A stretch of DNA of 64,000 nucleotides from JBHELT01 sp046262935 (GCA_046262935.1 JBHELT010000074.1:62001-126000), one strand, 5' to 3'; positions 9,201-18,410 are shown, counted from the first letter of the stretch. Translations and numbers: made by a program. Notes: generated from the sequence alone by a model not told the origin.

Positions 9201-10274
9201 ATGCAGGAGCACCACGAGCGCGACGAGGCCGGCACACCAACCGATCTCGATTCGCTCAGGGCATTGATCGAAGAACGACTCACCGAGCGACTGGTGGGGA
9301 TGCATGCCTGGTTTCGGGAAATCGAACCGCGCTCGGTGGATCTGCTTGATCTTGTGAGCGGCCTGGTTTCATCGGGCGGCCGAAGGATCCGGCCCCTTCT
9401 TACTGTGATCTCGTTCATGGCCTGCGGCGGACGCATAGGCCAGGAGATATTGGATGTGGCTGTGTCGATCGAGATGCTCCACACGTTCGCCTTGATCCAC
9501 GACGATGTCATGGACTCTTCTGACGTACGGCGTGGGGTGCGAACCATCGGAGCAGCAAGCGGCAACGCGGTCGCCATCCTGGCTGGGGACCTGGCCTTGA
9601 TCCTTTCGGACCACATCTATTGGGATTCAGGTTTCCAGCCATCAGCGTTGAGCAAGGCAGCCAAGTCCATCGATCAGATGCGGCTCGAGGCGATAGCCGG
9701 CCAGTACCTTGACCTCAAGGATCCTCATGCACAAGCTGCGAAGGTGGCCGACCTGAAAACAACGTCGTACACGATCAGGGGCCCTCTTAGAGTTGGAGCA
9801 CACCTGGCGGGTGGTTCGGTCCCCCGGTCTTTGGACCTCTTCAGCGAGCCGCTCGGGGCTGGGTTCCAACTTGCCAATGACCTGGTTGGGTTGTTTTCGG
9901 GACCCTCGCCAGCTCAGACCGACATCGCAGGCCCGGCGAAGAACCGTCTCTTCGAGATCTTCTATGAGACATGTTCCGATGAAGAATCGATCGCGAACGT
10001 CACGAGAGTGAGGACATCGGCCGCGACCGACCAGGCGAGCATCGACCTGGTGAGGTCCGCGATCACCGAGTCGGGAGCGTTGAAGGTTGCTCTGGAATCA
10101 GTCCGAAGTTCGGTCTTCAGAGCCAAAAAGATCCTCGAAGAACATGTCACGCAGTTTCCTCGCCCAACCGCCGCGATGATGTTGAATGAGATCGCCGACC
10201 TGGTCTTGATCAAAGCTGTGGCCATCGCGGCCAGTGAAGTAGAGTCCCCTGGACACGAGAGAAGGAGTCAGTAA
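9201..10274 (+). CDS. Polyprenyl diphosphate synthase homologue with degenerate second Asp-rich motif
   Basis: About 357 residues of the trans-isoprenyl diphosphate synthase fold. The first Asp-rich motif is intact (DDVMD at 101-105, followed by RRG) and the mid-protein motif TTSYTIRGPL is typical. The second motif, normally DDxxD after FQL, reads QLANDLVGLF (226-230), so the leading Asp is Asn and the last is missing; the usual following GKR-type segment is also absent. Start is uncertain: ATG 9201 lacks a Shine-Dalgarno, while TTG 9159 has AAGGAA very close. Divergent from ctaC and one base from the next gene. It could supply farnesyl diphosphate for heme O, be a regulatory partner, or be inactive. 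Confidence 0.8.
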   Translation: MQEHHERDEAGTPTDLDSLRALIEERLTERLVGMHAWFREIEPRSVDLLDLVSGLVSSGGRRIRPLLTVISFMACGGRIGQEILDVAVSIEMLHTFALIHDDVMDSSDVRRGVRTIGAASGNAVAILAGDLALILSDHIYWDSGFQPSALSKAAKSIDQMRLEAIAGQYLDLKDPHAQAAKVADLKTTSYTIRGPLRVGAHLAGGSVPRSLDLFSEPLGAGFQLANDLVGLFSGPSPAQTDIAGPAKNRLFEIFYETCSDEESIANVTRVRTSAATDQASIDLVRSAITESGALKVALESVRSSVFRAKKILEEHVTQFPRPTAAMMLNEIADLVLIKAVAIAASEVESPGHERRSQ

Positions 10275-10275
10275 A

Positions 10276-10683
10276 GTGAAAAAGGTCTTTGGCGTAGTTT
10301 TGATAGGTGCGATCGCACTGGTTGGATGCTCGAAGAGTGGCTCGAGCGGATCCGGCTCAACGTCGGGTTCGGGGTCTGCTGCGACCTGCTCTCCAGGCGG
10401 CGCCGAGCTGACCGTTTCGGCGAAGGACACGTCGTTCGACAAGAAATGCCTTGCCGCCCCCGCGGACGCAGCGTTCACGATCGCACTCGACAACAAGGAT
10501 GGATTCCCTCACAACATCTCGATCTACAAGTCAAAGGGCGGAGCCGACGTTTACAAGGGCCAGCCATTCGCCGAGGCGAGCAAGACCACGACCTATTCGG
10601 TCCCCGCAACCACGGCAGGCACTTACTACTTCCAATGCGACATCCACCCGGACCAGATGAATGGAACCTTCATCGTGAAGTAG
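10276..10683 (+). CDS. Cupredoxin-domain lipoprotein
   Basis: A 135-residue exported protein with a type II signal peptide (lipobox ALVGC, lipidated Cys18), a Gly/Ser-rich linker to about residue 38 and one cupredoxin domain. Copper ligands are His in PHNIS and C-x2-H-x3-M in CDIHPDQM. It starts at GTG with GAAGGAG eight bases upstream, one base after the prenyl synthase stop, so the two are probably co-transcribed. A role as a small blue copper electron carrier near the caa3 oxidase is inferred from its location. A strong terminator follows. Confidence 0.85.
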   Translation: MKKVFGVVLIGAIALVGCSKSGSSGSGSTSGSGSAATCSPGGAELTVSAKDTSFDKKCLAAPADAAFTIALDNKDGFPHNISIYKSKGGADVYKGQPFAEASKTTTYSVPATTAGTYYFQCDIHPDQMNGTFIVK

Positions 10684-10698
10684 TTGTTCGTTAGTTCT

Positions 10699-10732
10699 AA
10701 GAAGAAGGGCCCCTTGGGGGCCCTTCTTCTGT
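10699..10732 (+). terminator. Rho-independent-like terminator after cupredoxin lipoprotein
   Basis: A GC-rich perfect hairpin with arms AGAAGGGCCCC and GGGGCCCTTCT around a very short loop, starting 16 bases after the stop codon. The stem is symmetric and could end transcription from either side. The T tract is short (TTCTTCTGTCG). Confidence 0.7.
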
Positions 10733-10991
10733 CGTTGATGGCTCGCTGGGCCGGACGCGAGAAAGGCTGGCGGACCTCCTGCGGGGCCCATCAGCCTCTC
10801 CCTATTCGGTTTTGGCTCCCTCCCGGTGATCGGCCGGGGGTGGCCGCATTCGGTAGGCCCGGCAACCATGCCCAGCTAGGGGCGCTCAGATGGACGCTCG
10901 GTCCACCAAAAATTGGTGCGTGGGGATTCCCGACTTCTCGATTGTCGCGCCGCCAAGCCAACAAGGGAAGAGTTTTTCTGAATAAGGCAGG
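10733..10991. other. Convergent intergenic region, no gene seen
   Basis: About 260 GC-rich bases between two converging genes. No frame here has family features or a good ribosome site. The only structure found is the short palindrome CACCAA-AAA-TTGGTG at 10904-10918. I could not match it to a known riboswitch or small RNA by eye. Confidence 0.5.
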
Positions 10992-11219
10992 TCAGAAACC
11001 GAGTTCAAAATCGAGATCGAGCCTTCCTTCGATCTCTCGCAACTGGTTCCGCGCACAATCGGGGCAAAGATAGCCTTGCAGCTTGGAACCGCTCCCCAAG
11101 ATCGACCATCCCAGTGGGAACGAATCTCCGCGAACGCGCTGCGTTGCACCGCAAGACCGACAAACGATCCTATTGCGGCGGGCGATCCTGGAATCTGGGG
11201 TCTCGTCGTCGTCGGCCAA
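10992..11219 (-). CDS. Small zinc-ribbon-like protein
   Basis: A 75-residue protein with two Cys pairs (CRSCG and CPDC) about 30 residues apart, the spacing of a small zinc ribbon, flanked by an acidic N-terminus and an acidic, hydrophobic C-terminus. The start is TTG with no clear Shine-Dalgarno, so leaderless translation or a different start is possible. The function is unknown; single zinc-ribbon proteins of this size often bind nucleic acids or act as subunits. It is followed on the minus strand only by the convergent intergenic region. Confidence 0.55.
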   Translation of the reverse strand: MADDDETPDSRIARRNRIVCRSCGATQRVRGDSFPLGWSILGSGSKLQGYLCPDCARNQLREIEGRLDLDFELGF

Positions 11220-11240
11220 GGTGGATAAACAGTAGCAGGC

Positions 11241-11948
11241 TCAGCGACTACCTATATACAACCCTCTGCCCATCAGGCCATCAGGGTCATGTTCGACAAC
11301 CAAGCCAGCCAGCCGGAATGCTTCCTGGTATTCATCGCTCGTGAAAAGAGTCGTCGCGTGGGTCTCCATGAATGCCTCGACGCCCTGCGGCGTGCCGACC
11401 AGATAATGCAACTGAAGTGTTGAGTCTCTTGGGTCATCCGAAGAGGCTCCCACCGTCATCCTTGCGATCTTCAGGTCCGGCTTATCGACGAAACGAGCAT
11501 GGACCTGGCCACGTAGCCATTCGTCAGGCGTGAACCAAGGCTCAACGACAACGAGGCCGCCGGGTGCCAAGTGGGCGGCCATCCGGGCGATCGCCTTGTT
11601 CAAGTGGCCGACCGTCGGCCCGCAATAGCCGATCGCGCTGAAAAGGCAGGTGACCACATCGAACTTGCGTCCGAGATCGAAATCGCCCATGTCGCCAACA
11701 TGCAGCGCCACGGACCCAAGGCGCTCTTGGGCGATCTTCAAAAGGCCGAGGTCGAGATCGAGCCCTTCCACCTGGAAGCGCTTCATGAAGTAGCGCAGGT
11801 GAAGACCAGTCCCGCACGCTACGTCCAACAGCGTTTGGGCACCAGGCACCCTCGCCTCGACGATATCGGCGACCTTTGATGCTTCGCGGTCGTAGTCCTT
11901 CATCTCTTGATAGATGAGGTCATACAGATGGGGGCTCTTGTCGAACAT
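11241..11948 (-). CDS. Class I SAM-dependent methyltransferase
   Basis: A 235-residue Rossmann-fold methyltransferase. Motif I (LLDVACGTG) is at about residues 40-48 and the acidic residue of motif II sits in VEGLDLD. The N-terminus (SPHLYDLIY) and overall pattern resemble the TylM1/DesVI family of sugar N-methyltransferases, but no sugar pathway genes are nearby, so the acceptor is unknown. ATG has AAGGAA upstream. It lies downstream of the groEL terminator, so it probably has its own promoter or depends on readthrough. Confidence 0.85.
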   Translation of the reverse strand: MFDKSPHLYDLIYQEMKDYDREASKVADIVEARVPGAQTLLDVACGTGLHLRYFMKRFQVEGLDLDLGLLKIAQERLGSVALHVGDMGDFDLGRKFDVVTCLFSAIGYCGPTVGHLNKAIARMAAHLAPGGLVVVEPWFTPDEWLRGQVHARFVDKPDLKIARMTVGASSDDPRDSTLQLHYLVGTPQGVEAFMETHATTLFTSDEYQEAFRLAGLVVEHDPDGLMGRGLYIGSR

Positions 11949-11977
11949 CGAGTTTTCCTTTTAGGGGAAGGCGATAA

Positions 11978-12010
11978 GAAGAAGGGGGCCGGATTCCGGC
12001 CCCCCCTTCC
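11978..12010 (-). terminator. Rho-independent terminator of groEL
   Basis: On the minus strand the sequence forms AAGGGGGGGCCGG-AAT-CCGGCCCCCTT followed by CTTCTTAT, about 25 bases after the groEL stop. A long perfect GC stem with a three-base loop. Confidence 0.75.
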
Positions 12011-12033
12011 TTGGTGCTGTGACCAGATACTGC

Positions 12034-13728
<1,695 letters not shown>

Positions 13729-13755
13729 TTAGCACTCCAGAGTCTAGAGTGCTAA
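13729..13755 (-). promoter_or_regulatory. CIRCE operator (HrcA binding site) upstream of groEL
   Basis: An exact match to the consensus TTAGCACTC-N9-GAGTGCTAA, 67 bases upstream of the groEL start codon. HrcA binds CIRCE and represses chaperonin genes at normal temperature. The hrcA gene is not in this window. Confidence 0.95.
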
Positions 13756-13886
13756 CGGCCCAGTTTGCAACCGGTCCAGCATCTGAGCGATATCGCAGGC
13801 GGGCGGGGCGGGTTATGAGGGGGAGCTAAAGCCTTTGGGCAGGGCAGATCCCATGGGCAGAGCGTTCCCAACAAGTGGGCCGGAAT

Positions 13887-13915
13887 GAAAAGTGGACCCC
13901 GAGGGGTCCACTTTC
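13887..13915 (-). terminator. Rho-independent terminator of the H1-like gene
   Basis: Perfect hairpin AAAGTGGACCCC-GAG-GGGTCCACTTT about 17 bases after the stop of the H1-like gene; the minus-strand exit carries CATTCC rather than a clean T run. Confidence 0.7.
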
Positions 13916-13931
13916 GTGATGCTGAAAAAGC

Positions 13932-14249
13932 CTATCTTTTCGCTGCGGACTTTCTTCTAGTGGTGGTCTTCCTTTTGGCCGCAGTCTTACGTTTCGCTGC
14001 AGGCTTCCGCTTTGCAGTTGCCTTACGTTTCGCTGCTGGCTTCCGCTTTGCAGTTGCTTTCTTTGCAGCTGTCTTGCGCTTCGCGGCTGGCTTGCGTTTT
14101 GCAGTTGCCTTCCGCTTTGCCGTCGACTTTCTAGCCGTCGACTTTTTAGCTGAGCTCTTGCGCTTGGCGGTTGCGCGCTTCGCGGGAGCCTTTGCAGTGG
14201 CTTTGCGCGTTGACTTGCGCTTCGCCGTCGACTTCTTGGCTGCTGGCAT
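13932..14249 (-). CDS. Histone H1-like Lys/Ala-rich DNA-binding protein
   Basis: About 105 residues made almost only of Lys, Ala, Arg and Thr in short near-repeats of the type AKRKPAAKRKT, very basic and predicted unstructured until bound. It resembles the C-terminal tails of eukaryotic H1 and bacterial H1-like nucleoid proteins, and would coat or compact DNA. It has no globular HU domain, so it is the tail alone. Start chosen at ATG 14249 (PAAKK follows), because AGGAAGG lies at a normal distance; GTG 14258 is too close to that site. Repetitive coding DNA makes length changes likely. Confidence 0.8.
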   Translation of the reverse strand: MPAAKKSTAKRKSTRKATAKAPAKRATAKRKSSAKKSTARKSTAKRKATAKRKPAAKRKTAAKKATAKRKPAAKRKATAKRKPAAKRKTAAKRKTTTRRKSAAKR

Positions 14250-14357
14250 AAGTGACACCCCCTTCCTCGGAGTTATTCCCCTTGTTCGGAAGTTTAGGTG
14301 AATGCAAGCCCTATTTGTAGCTAATTGGAAAGTTTTTTTCTGCGCGATTTTCGCAGG

Positions 14358-14810
14358 TCACTCTTCTCCGAATGCAGATTCGATACGCGACAACAGATTC
14401 GACTTCTCTAATTCTTGCAATCGCTTCTGTTGGATCTGATCTGTCGACATCAATAAGATCTGGTTTACGGTGATCGCTAAGTCTTCGGGATCGAATGGTT
14501 TCGTTAAGTATTCGTCGACACCTAATCTCCATCCGTTGACGAAATCTGCTTCTGCACTTTTGGCTGTTAACAGAACAACGCGCGTACTTCTTTTCAGTCC
14601 AGTGCGACGCAATTCCCGAAGAACAGCCCAACCATCGATCTTCGGCATCATCACATCGAGCAAGATGAGATCGGGTGTTTTGTCTTTCAGAAAATCGATA
14701 GCCTCTTCGCCGTTTCCTGCCTCATCGACCATGTGGCCCGCGTCGGTGAGCGTGAAGGAGATGAGCTGCCGGATGGCTGGTTCATCGTCCACGACTAGGA
14801 TGTTCGCCAT
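14358..14810 (-). CDS. Single-domain (CheY-like) response regulator
   Basis: A 150-residue receiver-only protein: acidic pair D8/D9 in VVDDEP, phospho-acceptor D52 in LLDVMMP, and the conserved Lys104 in TKPF, followed by a short C-terminal helical tail of ~35 residues without a DNA-binding domain. Output would be by protein contact. No histidine kinase is near, so it is an orphan. It resembles the second orphan regulator at 17971 in layout. Codon use is more AT-rich than the neighbours. Confidence 0.88.
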   Translation of the reverse strand: MANILVVDDEPAIRQLISFTLTDAGHMVDEAGNGEEAIDFLKDKTPDLILLDVMMPKIDGWAVLRELRRTGLKRSTRVVLLTAKSAEADFVNGWRLGVDEYLTKPFDPEDLAITVNQILLMSTDQIQQKRLQELEKSNLLSRIESAFGEE

Positions 14811-14861
14811 TAGAAAAGGTCCTTTCGCCCGCCTAGAAGCCTCGTCGGCTCAAACTTCGTA

Positions 14862-14890
14862 TTGATTTAATCCTATTTACCCCTTACTAT
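14862..14890 (+). promoter_or_regulatory. Possible sigma-70-type promoter for the DUF4395 gene
   Basis: TTGATT and TACTAT are separated by 17 bases, about 40 bases upstream of the ATG at 14930, in an AT-rich gap between divergent genes. Pattern match only. Confidence 0.4.
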
Positions 14891-14929
14891 TGCTTCCTTC
14901 TCTGAAACCAGGCTGGAGGCGCAGAAAAC

Positions 14930-15370
14930 ATGTCCACTCAGGTCGACTCCAAGGTCCCCCGGGCCAAGGCGGTGTTCCACGCCATGATCCCAGCGCTCGC
15001 TTTCCTAGCGGGCCCTCCGGTCGCTACATACGTGCTGGCTGTCACCGGCCTCATCATGGCTGCTAGCGTGATCGGTGGTGGCCGCTTCAGCCTTTTCGGC
15101 ATCATCTTCAACAAGTGGATAAGACCGGCTTTGAGGTTGGGCCCCGGAAAGCTCGAGGAAGTAGCCCCTCACCGTTTCGCCGAAGCGGTCGGCTCGGTGT
15201 TCTTGCTGGCATCTTCGCTCGCGTTCGGCGCCGGAGCCAAGGTATTGGGCGAGTCGCTTGCTCTGATAGTGGTCGCGCTGGCGATCTTGAATGCCGCAGC
15301 AGGTATCTGCGTTGGATGCCAGATGTATCTGTTGATCAAAAGGGCGCAAAGCAAAGTGCTGGCATCTTGA
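14930..15370 (+). CDS. DUF4395 membrane protein
   Basis: A 146-residue protein with four predicted membrane spans and the DUF4395 hallmark CVGCQMY in the last span. ATG start with CTGGAGG upstream. DUF4395 genes are often paired with thioredoxin-fold genes, as here, and the Cys pair in the membrane could take part in thiol exchange across the membrane; that is inference. Its stop codon overlaps the TTG start of the next gene (TTGA), so translation is coupled. Confidence 0.82.
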   Translation: MSTQVDSKVPRAKAVFHAMIPALAFLAGPPVATYVLAVTGLIMAASVIGGGRFSLFGIIFNKWIRPALRLGPGKLEEVAPHRFAEAVGSVFLLASSLAFGAGAKVLGESLALIVVALAILNAAAGICVGCQMYLLIKRAQSKVLAS

Positions 15371-15786
15371 CCGCCGTCGCGGCTAGGTTGTTGGTGCTTT
15401 CCGTCGTTGGCCTCGCGTCATGTGCTGTGGCCTGGCTCATCTCCAGGTACTTCCGTGGGGCTGGCCTGCCGCGAACGTTCGATGTGCAGGACGCCCGAAC
15501 CAGCGGAGACCGGCCGTTCCTCGTGGAGTTCACGAGCCCCTATTGTTATGAGTGCAAGGAGGCCCTTCCATTATTGAAGGCGGCCGCCAAGGTCTACGAT
15601 GCCCCACTCACCGTCATCGACGCAAAGCTGCGGCCAGACCTCGCCAATAAGTACTCCATCCGCAGCACCCCAACCATCTTGGTAGTAGACGGCAAAGGTA
15701 CGGTGACCGAGGGATGGCTGCGCAGTCCCGATGAGTCGGAACTGCGCGGCGCGCTGGAATCGCTAGCCCTTTCCCAGGCGATCTGA
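15367..15786 (+). CDS. Membrane-anchored thioredoxin-fold protein
   Basis: About 139 residues: one N-terminal membrane span (roughly residues 5-25), then a thioredoxin fold with active site CYEC in SPYCYECKEALP and the cis-Pro region RSTPTILVV. Likely an exported thiol-disulfide oxidoreductase working with the preceding DUF4395 protein. Start is TTG 15367, overlapping the upstream stop by four bases; the same frame is open further upstream but runs through the DUF4395 gene. The stop codon lies inside a 14-bp tandem repeat. Confidence 0.8.
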   Translation: MTAVAARLLVLSVVGLASCAVAWLISRYFRGAGLPRTFDVQDARTSGDRPFLVEFTSPYCYECKEALPLLKAAAKVYDAPLTVIDAKLRPDLANKYSIRSTPTILVVDGKGTVTEGWLRSPDESELRGALESLALSQAI

Positions 15787-15834
15787 ACCGGTCGATCTGA
15801 ACCGGGCGATCTGAACCGGGCGATCTGAACCGGT
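15779..15834. repeat. 14-bp tandem repeat, four copies
   Basis: Four head-to-tail copies of CGATCTGAACCGG plus one variable base (T, G, G, T). The first copy holds the stop codon of the thioredoxin gene. The array fills the gap between two convergent genes. Confidence 0.9.
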
Positions 15835-15843
15835 CGATCGGAT

Positions 15844-16119
15844 TCAGCCCCCGGCTACTGCGGGCAGGATCGAAACCAAAGCTGCGTCAGGGATCTGCGT
15901 GTCCAGGCCGTCGAGGAAGCGCACATCTTCGTCGCCCACGAAAACATTGATGAATCTTCGGATCTCACCTGATTCGTCGATGATGCGCTCCACCAGGGCC
16001 GGGTGACTCTGGCCGATGGCCTTCAATAGGTCGCGAACGTTGGCAGCATCGAATGAAACCTCTTGCTGACCGTCAACAAGCTGGCGCAACTGGGTTGGTA
16101 TACGAACTCTGACACTCAT
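15844..16119 (-). CDS. Ubiquitin-like sulfur carrier protein (MoaD/ThiS/CysO family)
   Basis: A 91-residue beta-grasp protein ending in the Gly-Gly tail (AVAGG) that is adenylated and thiocarboxylated in this family. It overlaps the threonine synthase gene by four bases (ATGA), so the two are coupled. The mycobacterial relative CysO donates sulfur to the PLP enzyme CysM; the pairing here with another PLP enzyme suggests a similar partnership, for cysteine or homocysteine synthesis. No molybdopterin or thiamine genes are near. The activating E1-like enzyme and a Mec-type peptidase are not in the window. Confidence 0.85.
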   Translation of the reverse strand: MSVRVRIPTQLRQLVDGQQEVSFDAANVRDLLKAIGQSHPALVERIIDESGEIRRFINVFVGDEDVRFLDGLDTQIPDAALVSILPAVAGG

Positions 16120-17345
16120 AGCAATCTCAACTCCTCTTCGAAGACTTGTAGATCTGCAACAATCTCGATCGGACGTCGAAGCCGATCTTCGAGGACATCG
16201 GCCGTCTTGAGGCCCATGCCGGTTATCAAGGCCACGACCGATCCGCCGCTTGCGAACCGACCCTGCTCGGCCAACCTCTTCAGTGACGCGATGGTGACAC
16301 CACCAGCGGTCTCGGTGAAGATACCTTCGGTCTCGGCCAGTAGTTTGATCCCCTCGACGATCTCATGGTCTGAGACCGCGGCCGCCCAGCCCTGGCTTTC
16401 GTTCACTGCCCCCACCGCGTAATCACCGTCGGCGGGGTTACCGATGGCAAGTGACTTGGCGATGGTTTCGGGCTTAACCGGCCGTACATGTTTGGCCCCC
16501 GAAAGAACCGCCGATGCGACAGGCGAGCACCCGTCGGCCTGCGCGGCATAGAACCTGGTGTGCGGAACATCGATCAGTGCGACTTGGTGGAACTGCTCGA
16601 ACGACTTCTTCACCTTAGTCAAAAGAGAGCCAGAAGCAACGGGAACAACAACATGATCGGGAGCCTTCCAACCGAGTTGCTCGGCGATCTCGAACCCGAT
16701 GGTCTTTGATCCTTCCGAATAGAAGGGGCGAAGATTAACGTTTACGAATGCCCAATCGCTGTTCTGGGCAATCTCGGAGCACAGACGATTGACATCGTCG
16801 TAGTTGCCTTTCACAGAGATGACATGGCCCCCATAAACCGCGGTGGTCAAGACCTTCGCATTCTCCAGATCGTGGGGGATGAACACGTAAGAGGTGAATC
16901 CGGCCTTAGCGGCATGCGCGGCAACCGCGTTGGCCAGGTTCCCGGTCGACGCGCACGCAACGGTGTCGAATCCCATCGACTTGGCGACGCTCAACGCGAC
17001 GCTTACCACGCGGTCTTTGAATGAGTGCGTTGGGTTGGCAGTGTCGTTCTTGAGGTAAAGCTCTTCGATCCCAAGGGCTCTCGCAAGACGATCGGATCTA
17101 ACCAACGGAGTGAAACCGGCGCCGATATCGATGCGTTCGGCATCGTCGGCCACCGGCAGCAACCCGATGTATCGCCAAAGAGAGCGCGGGCCTGCTTCTA
17201 TCGAGGCCCTGCTTATCGTTTCGCGAACCCGAGTCAGGTCATAGGTCGGCTCCAAAGGAGCGAAACAGAACTCGCAGACATAGATCGCAGACACGTCGTA
17301 TGCGCGGCCGCACTCTTTACAGGTGAGCGATATCACGTGACCCAC
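16116..17345 (-). CDS. thrC: Threonine synthase (PLP-dependent) or paralogue
   Basis: About 409 residues of the fold-type II PLP family. The N-terminus has two Cys pairs (CKEC at 9-12, CEFC at 24-27) resembling a rubredoxin-like knuckle seen in some threonine synthases. The PLP lysine lies in NPTHSFKDR, and the phosphate loop is ASTGNLANA. Start GTG 17345 has GGAGG five bases upstream; the longer frame to 17435 lacks support. The canonical reaction makes threonine from O-phosphohomoserine. Coupling to a sulfur carrier raises the chance that it, or a paralogue, uses thiocarboxylate as nucleophile. Confidence 0.88.
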   Translation of the reverse strand: MGHVISLTCKECGRAYDVSAIYVCEFCFAPLEPTYDLTRVRETISRASIEAGPRSLWRYIGLLPVADDAERIDIGAGFTPLVRSDRLARALGIEELYLKNDTANPTHSFKDRVVSVALSVAKSMGFDTVACASTGNLANAVAAHAAKAGFTSYVFIPHDLENAKVLTTAVYGGHVISVKGNYDDVNRLCSEIAQNSDWAFVNVNLRPFYSEGSKTIGFEIAEQLGWKAPDHVVVPVASGSLLTKVKKSFEQFHQVALIDVPHTRFYAAQADGCSPVASAVLSGAKHVRPVKPETIAKSLAIGNPADGDYAVGAVNESQGWAAAVSDHEIVEGIKLLAETEGIFTETAGGVTIASLKRLAEQGRFASGGSVVALITGMGLKTADVLEDRLRRPIEIVADLQVFEEELRLL

Positions 17346-17547
17346 GAAAACCTCCGTACCGAAACGTCGGGTGGGCCAGCAGGCGCTGCGAGTTTCCTGC
17401 TCATCTCTCCCGGTTACCCGGGTGGGACTTGGCACTTTCCGGTTTGAACCGGGGCTGCCGAGGCGTCAACGGGCCCATCCCTCTGCCTCTCTTGATGAGG
17501 CGCTCAACATCCCATTGGTTAGCGGTCATGTCAAACGCCGGTCGAGA

Positions 17548-17850
17548 TCAGGCGTTGGAGCCCGGTTTTCGTGCCGAACGGCCCCTCTGGCCGGTGGTTG
17601 GCGCCGGCTCGTCGGTCGGGTCATCGTCACTGAGATCTGAACTCGATCCGGCTGCAAGTGTGGTCGGCTGTTTAGCAGGATCGGCTTCGGACAAAGCTCG
17701 GTCGAACTTCACGACCGCCGGCGCGGACAAGATCACCGCCGTCAATGCAAGCAGCGGCGCCGACATCGTGTCGCGTATGAGCCAAACGAACGCTGCCGCG
17801 ATCAAGGCAAGTCCTACAGCCATCAGGATCGAACGCCGTCGCTGAGTCAT
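17548..17850 (-). CDS. Small two-span membrane protein, function unknown
   Basis: About 100 residues: basic N-terminus (TQRRRS), two closely spaced hydrophobic segments (roughly residues 8-27 and 31-48), then a polar, acidic and Ser/Thr-rich tail. This is the look of a small inner-membrane hypothetical protein. ATG 17850 chosen; upstream spacing to a G-rich stretch is long. No family recognised. The opposite strand also has a long open frame, which looks like a shadow because it lacks membrane or domain features. Confidence 0.5.
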   Translation of the reverse strand: MTQRRRSILMAVGLALIAAAFVWLIRDTMSAPLLALTAVILSAPAVVKFDRALSEADPAKQPTTLAAGSSSDLSDDDPTDEPAPTTGQRGRSARKPGSNA

Positions 17851-17970
17851 CGAACAAGCATCCCCCAGATGTTGCCGCATGGCTAATTCTGACTATGGGA
17901 AATGACCCTCATGCTGACTGTGGTGCCGAGGCGTTTGAGCCGATAGTTAGGCAAAGGCAGGAGGCAAGAG

Positions 17971-18408
17971 ATGGCGCATAGCATCTTGGTAGTGGACGAC
18001 GAACCCGATGTGATCTTGCTGTGCCGCGTGAACCTGGAGTTCGAAGGCTACGAGGTACGCGAAGCCCACGATGGTGCCGAGGCCCTGCAACTGATGGCCC
18101 AGGAACCACCAGATCTGGTGCTGCTCGACGTGATGATGCCGGCAATGGATGGCTGGCAGGTCCTTGCCACCATGAACTCATCTCCAGACACCACCGGGAT
18201 ACCGGTTGTGATGCTCACTGCGAAAGCACAAGACCGCGATCAGATCCGAGGACTTAGCAGCGGTGCTATCGATTACGTGACGAAGCCGTTCAATCCGGTT
18301 GCCTTGCTAAGAACCGTAAAAGACGCTCTCGAAGTGCGTTCGCCCGCCGACCTGCAGCGCAAACGCAGGCAGATGCTCGACAAACTGGAGTTGATGCAGA
18401 ACCTTTGA
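17971..18408 (+). CDS. Single-domain (CheY-like) response regulator
   Basis: A 145-residue receiver domain with D9/D10 (VVDDEP), phospho-acceptor D53 (LLDVMMP), Thr in MLTAK and Lys105 in TKPF, plus a short Arg/Lys-rich C-terminal helix (LQRKRRQM). ATG is preceded by AGGAGG. No kinase is adjacent and there is no effector domain, so it is an orphan signalling module. Directly followed by the tandem hairpin repeat and then otsA. Confidence 0.9.
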   Translation: MAHSILVVDDEPDVILLCRVNLEFEGYEVREAHDGAEALQLMAQEPPDLVLLDVMMPAMDGWQVLATMNSSPDTTGIPVVMLTAKAQDRDQIRGLSSGAIDYVTKPFNPVALLRTVKDALEVRSPADLQRKRRQMLDKLELMQNL

Positions 18409-18410
18409 TC

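Noticed and set aside
10733..10991. Riboswitch, SRP RNA or other structured RNA in the convergent gap
   Set aside because: No diagnostic core sequence of a family I know could be found by eye; left as unexplained intergenic DNA.
15779..15834. Tandem repeat as a small CRISPR array
   Set aside because: Units are contiguous with no unique spacers and no cas genes nearby.
17429..17845. Plus-strand frame opposite the small membrane protein
   Set aside because: No hydrophobic or domain signal and weak start; the minus-strand frame has two clean membrane spans.
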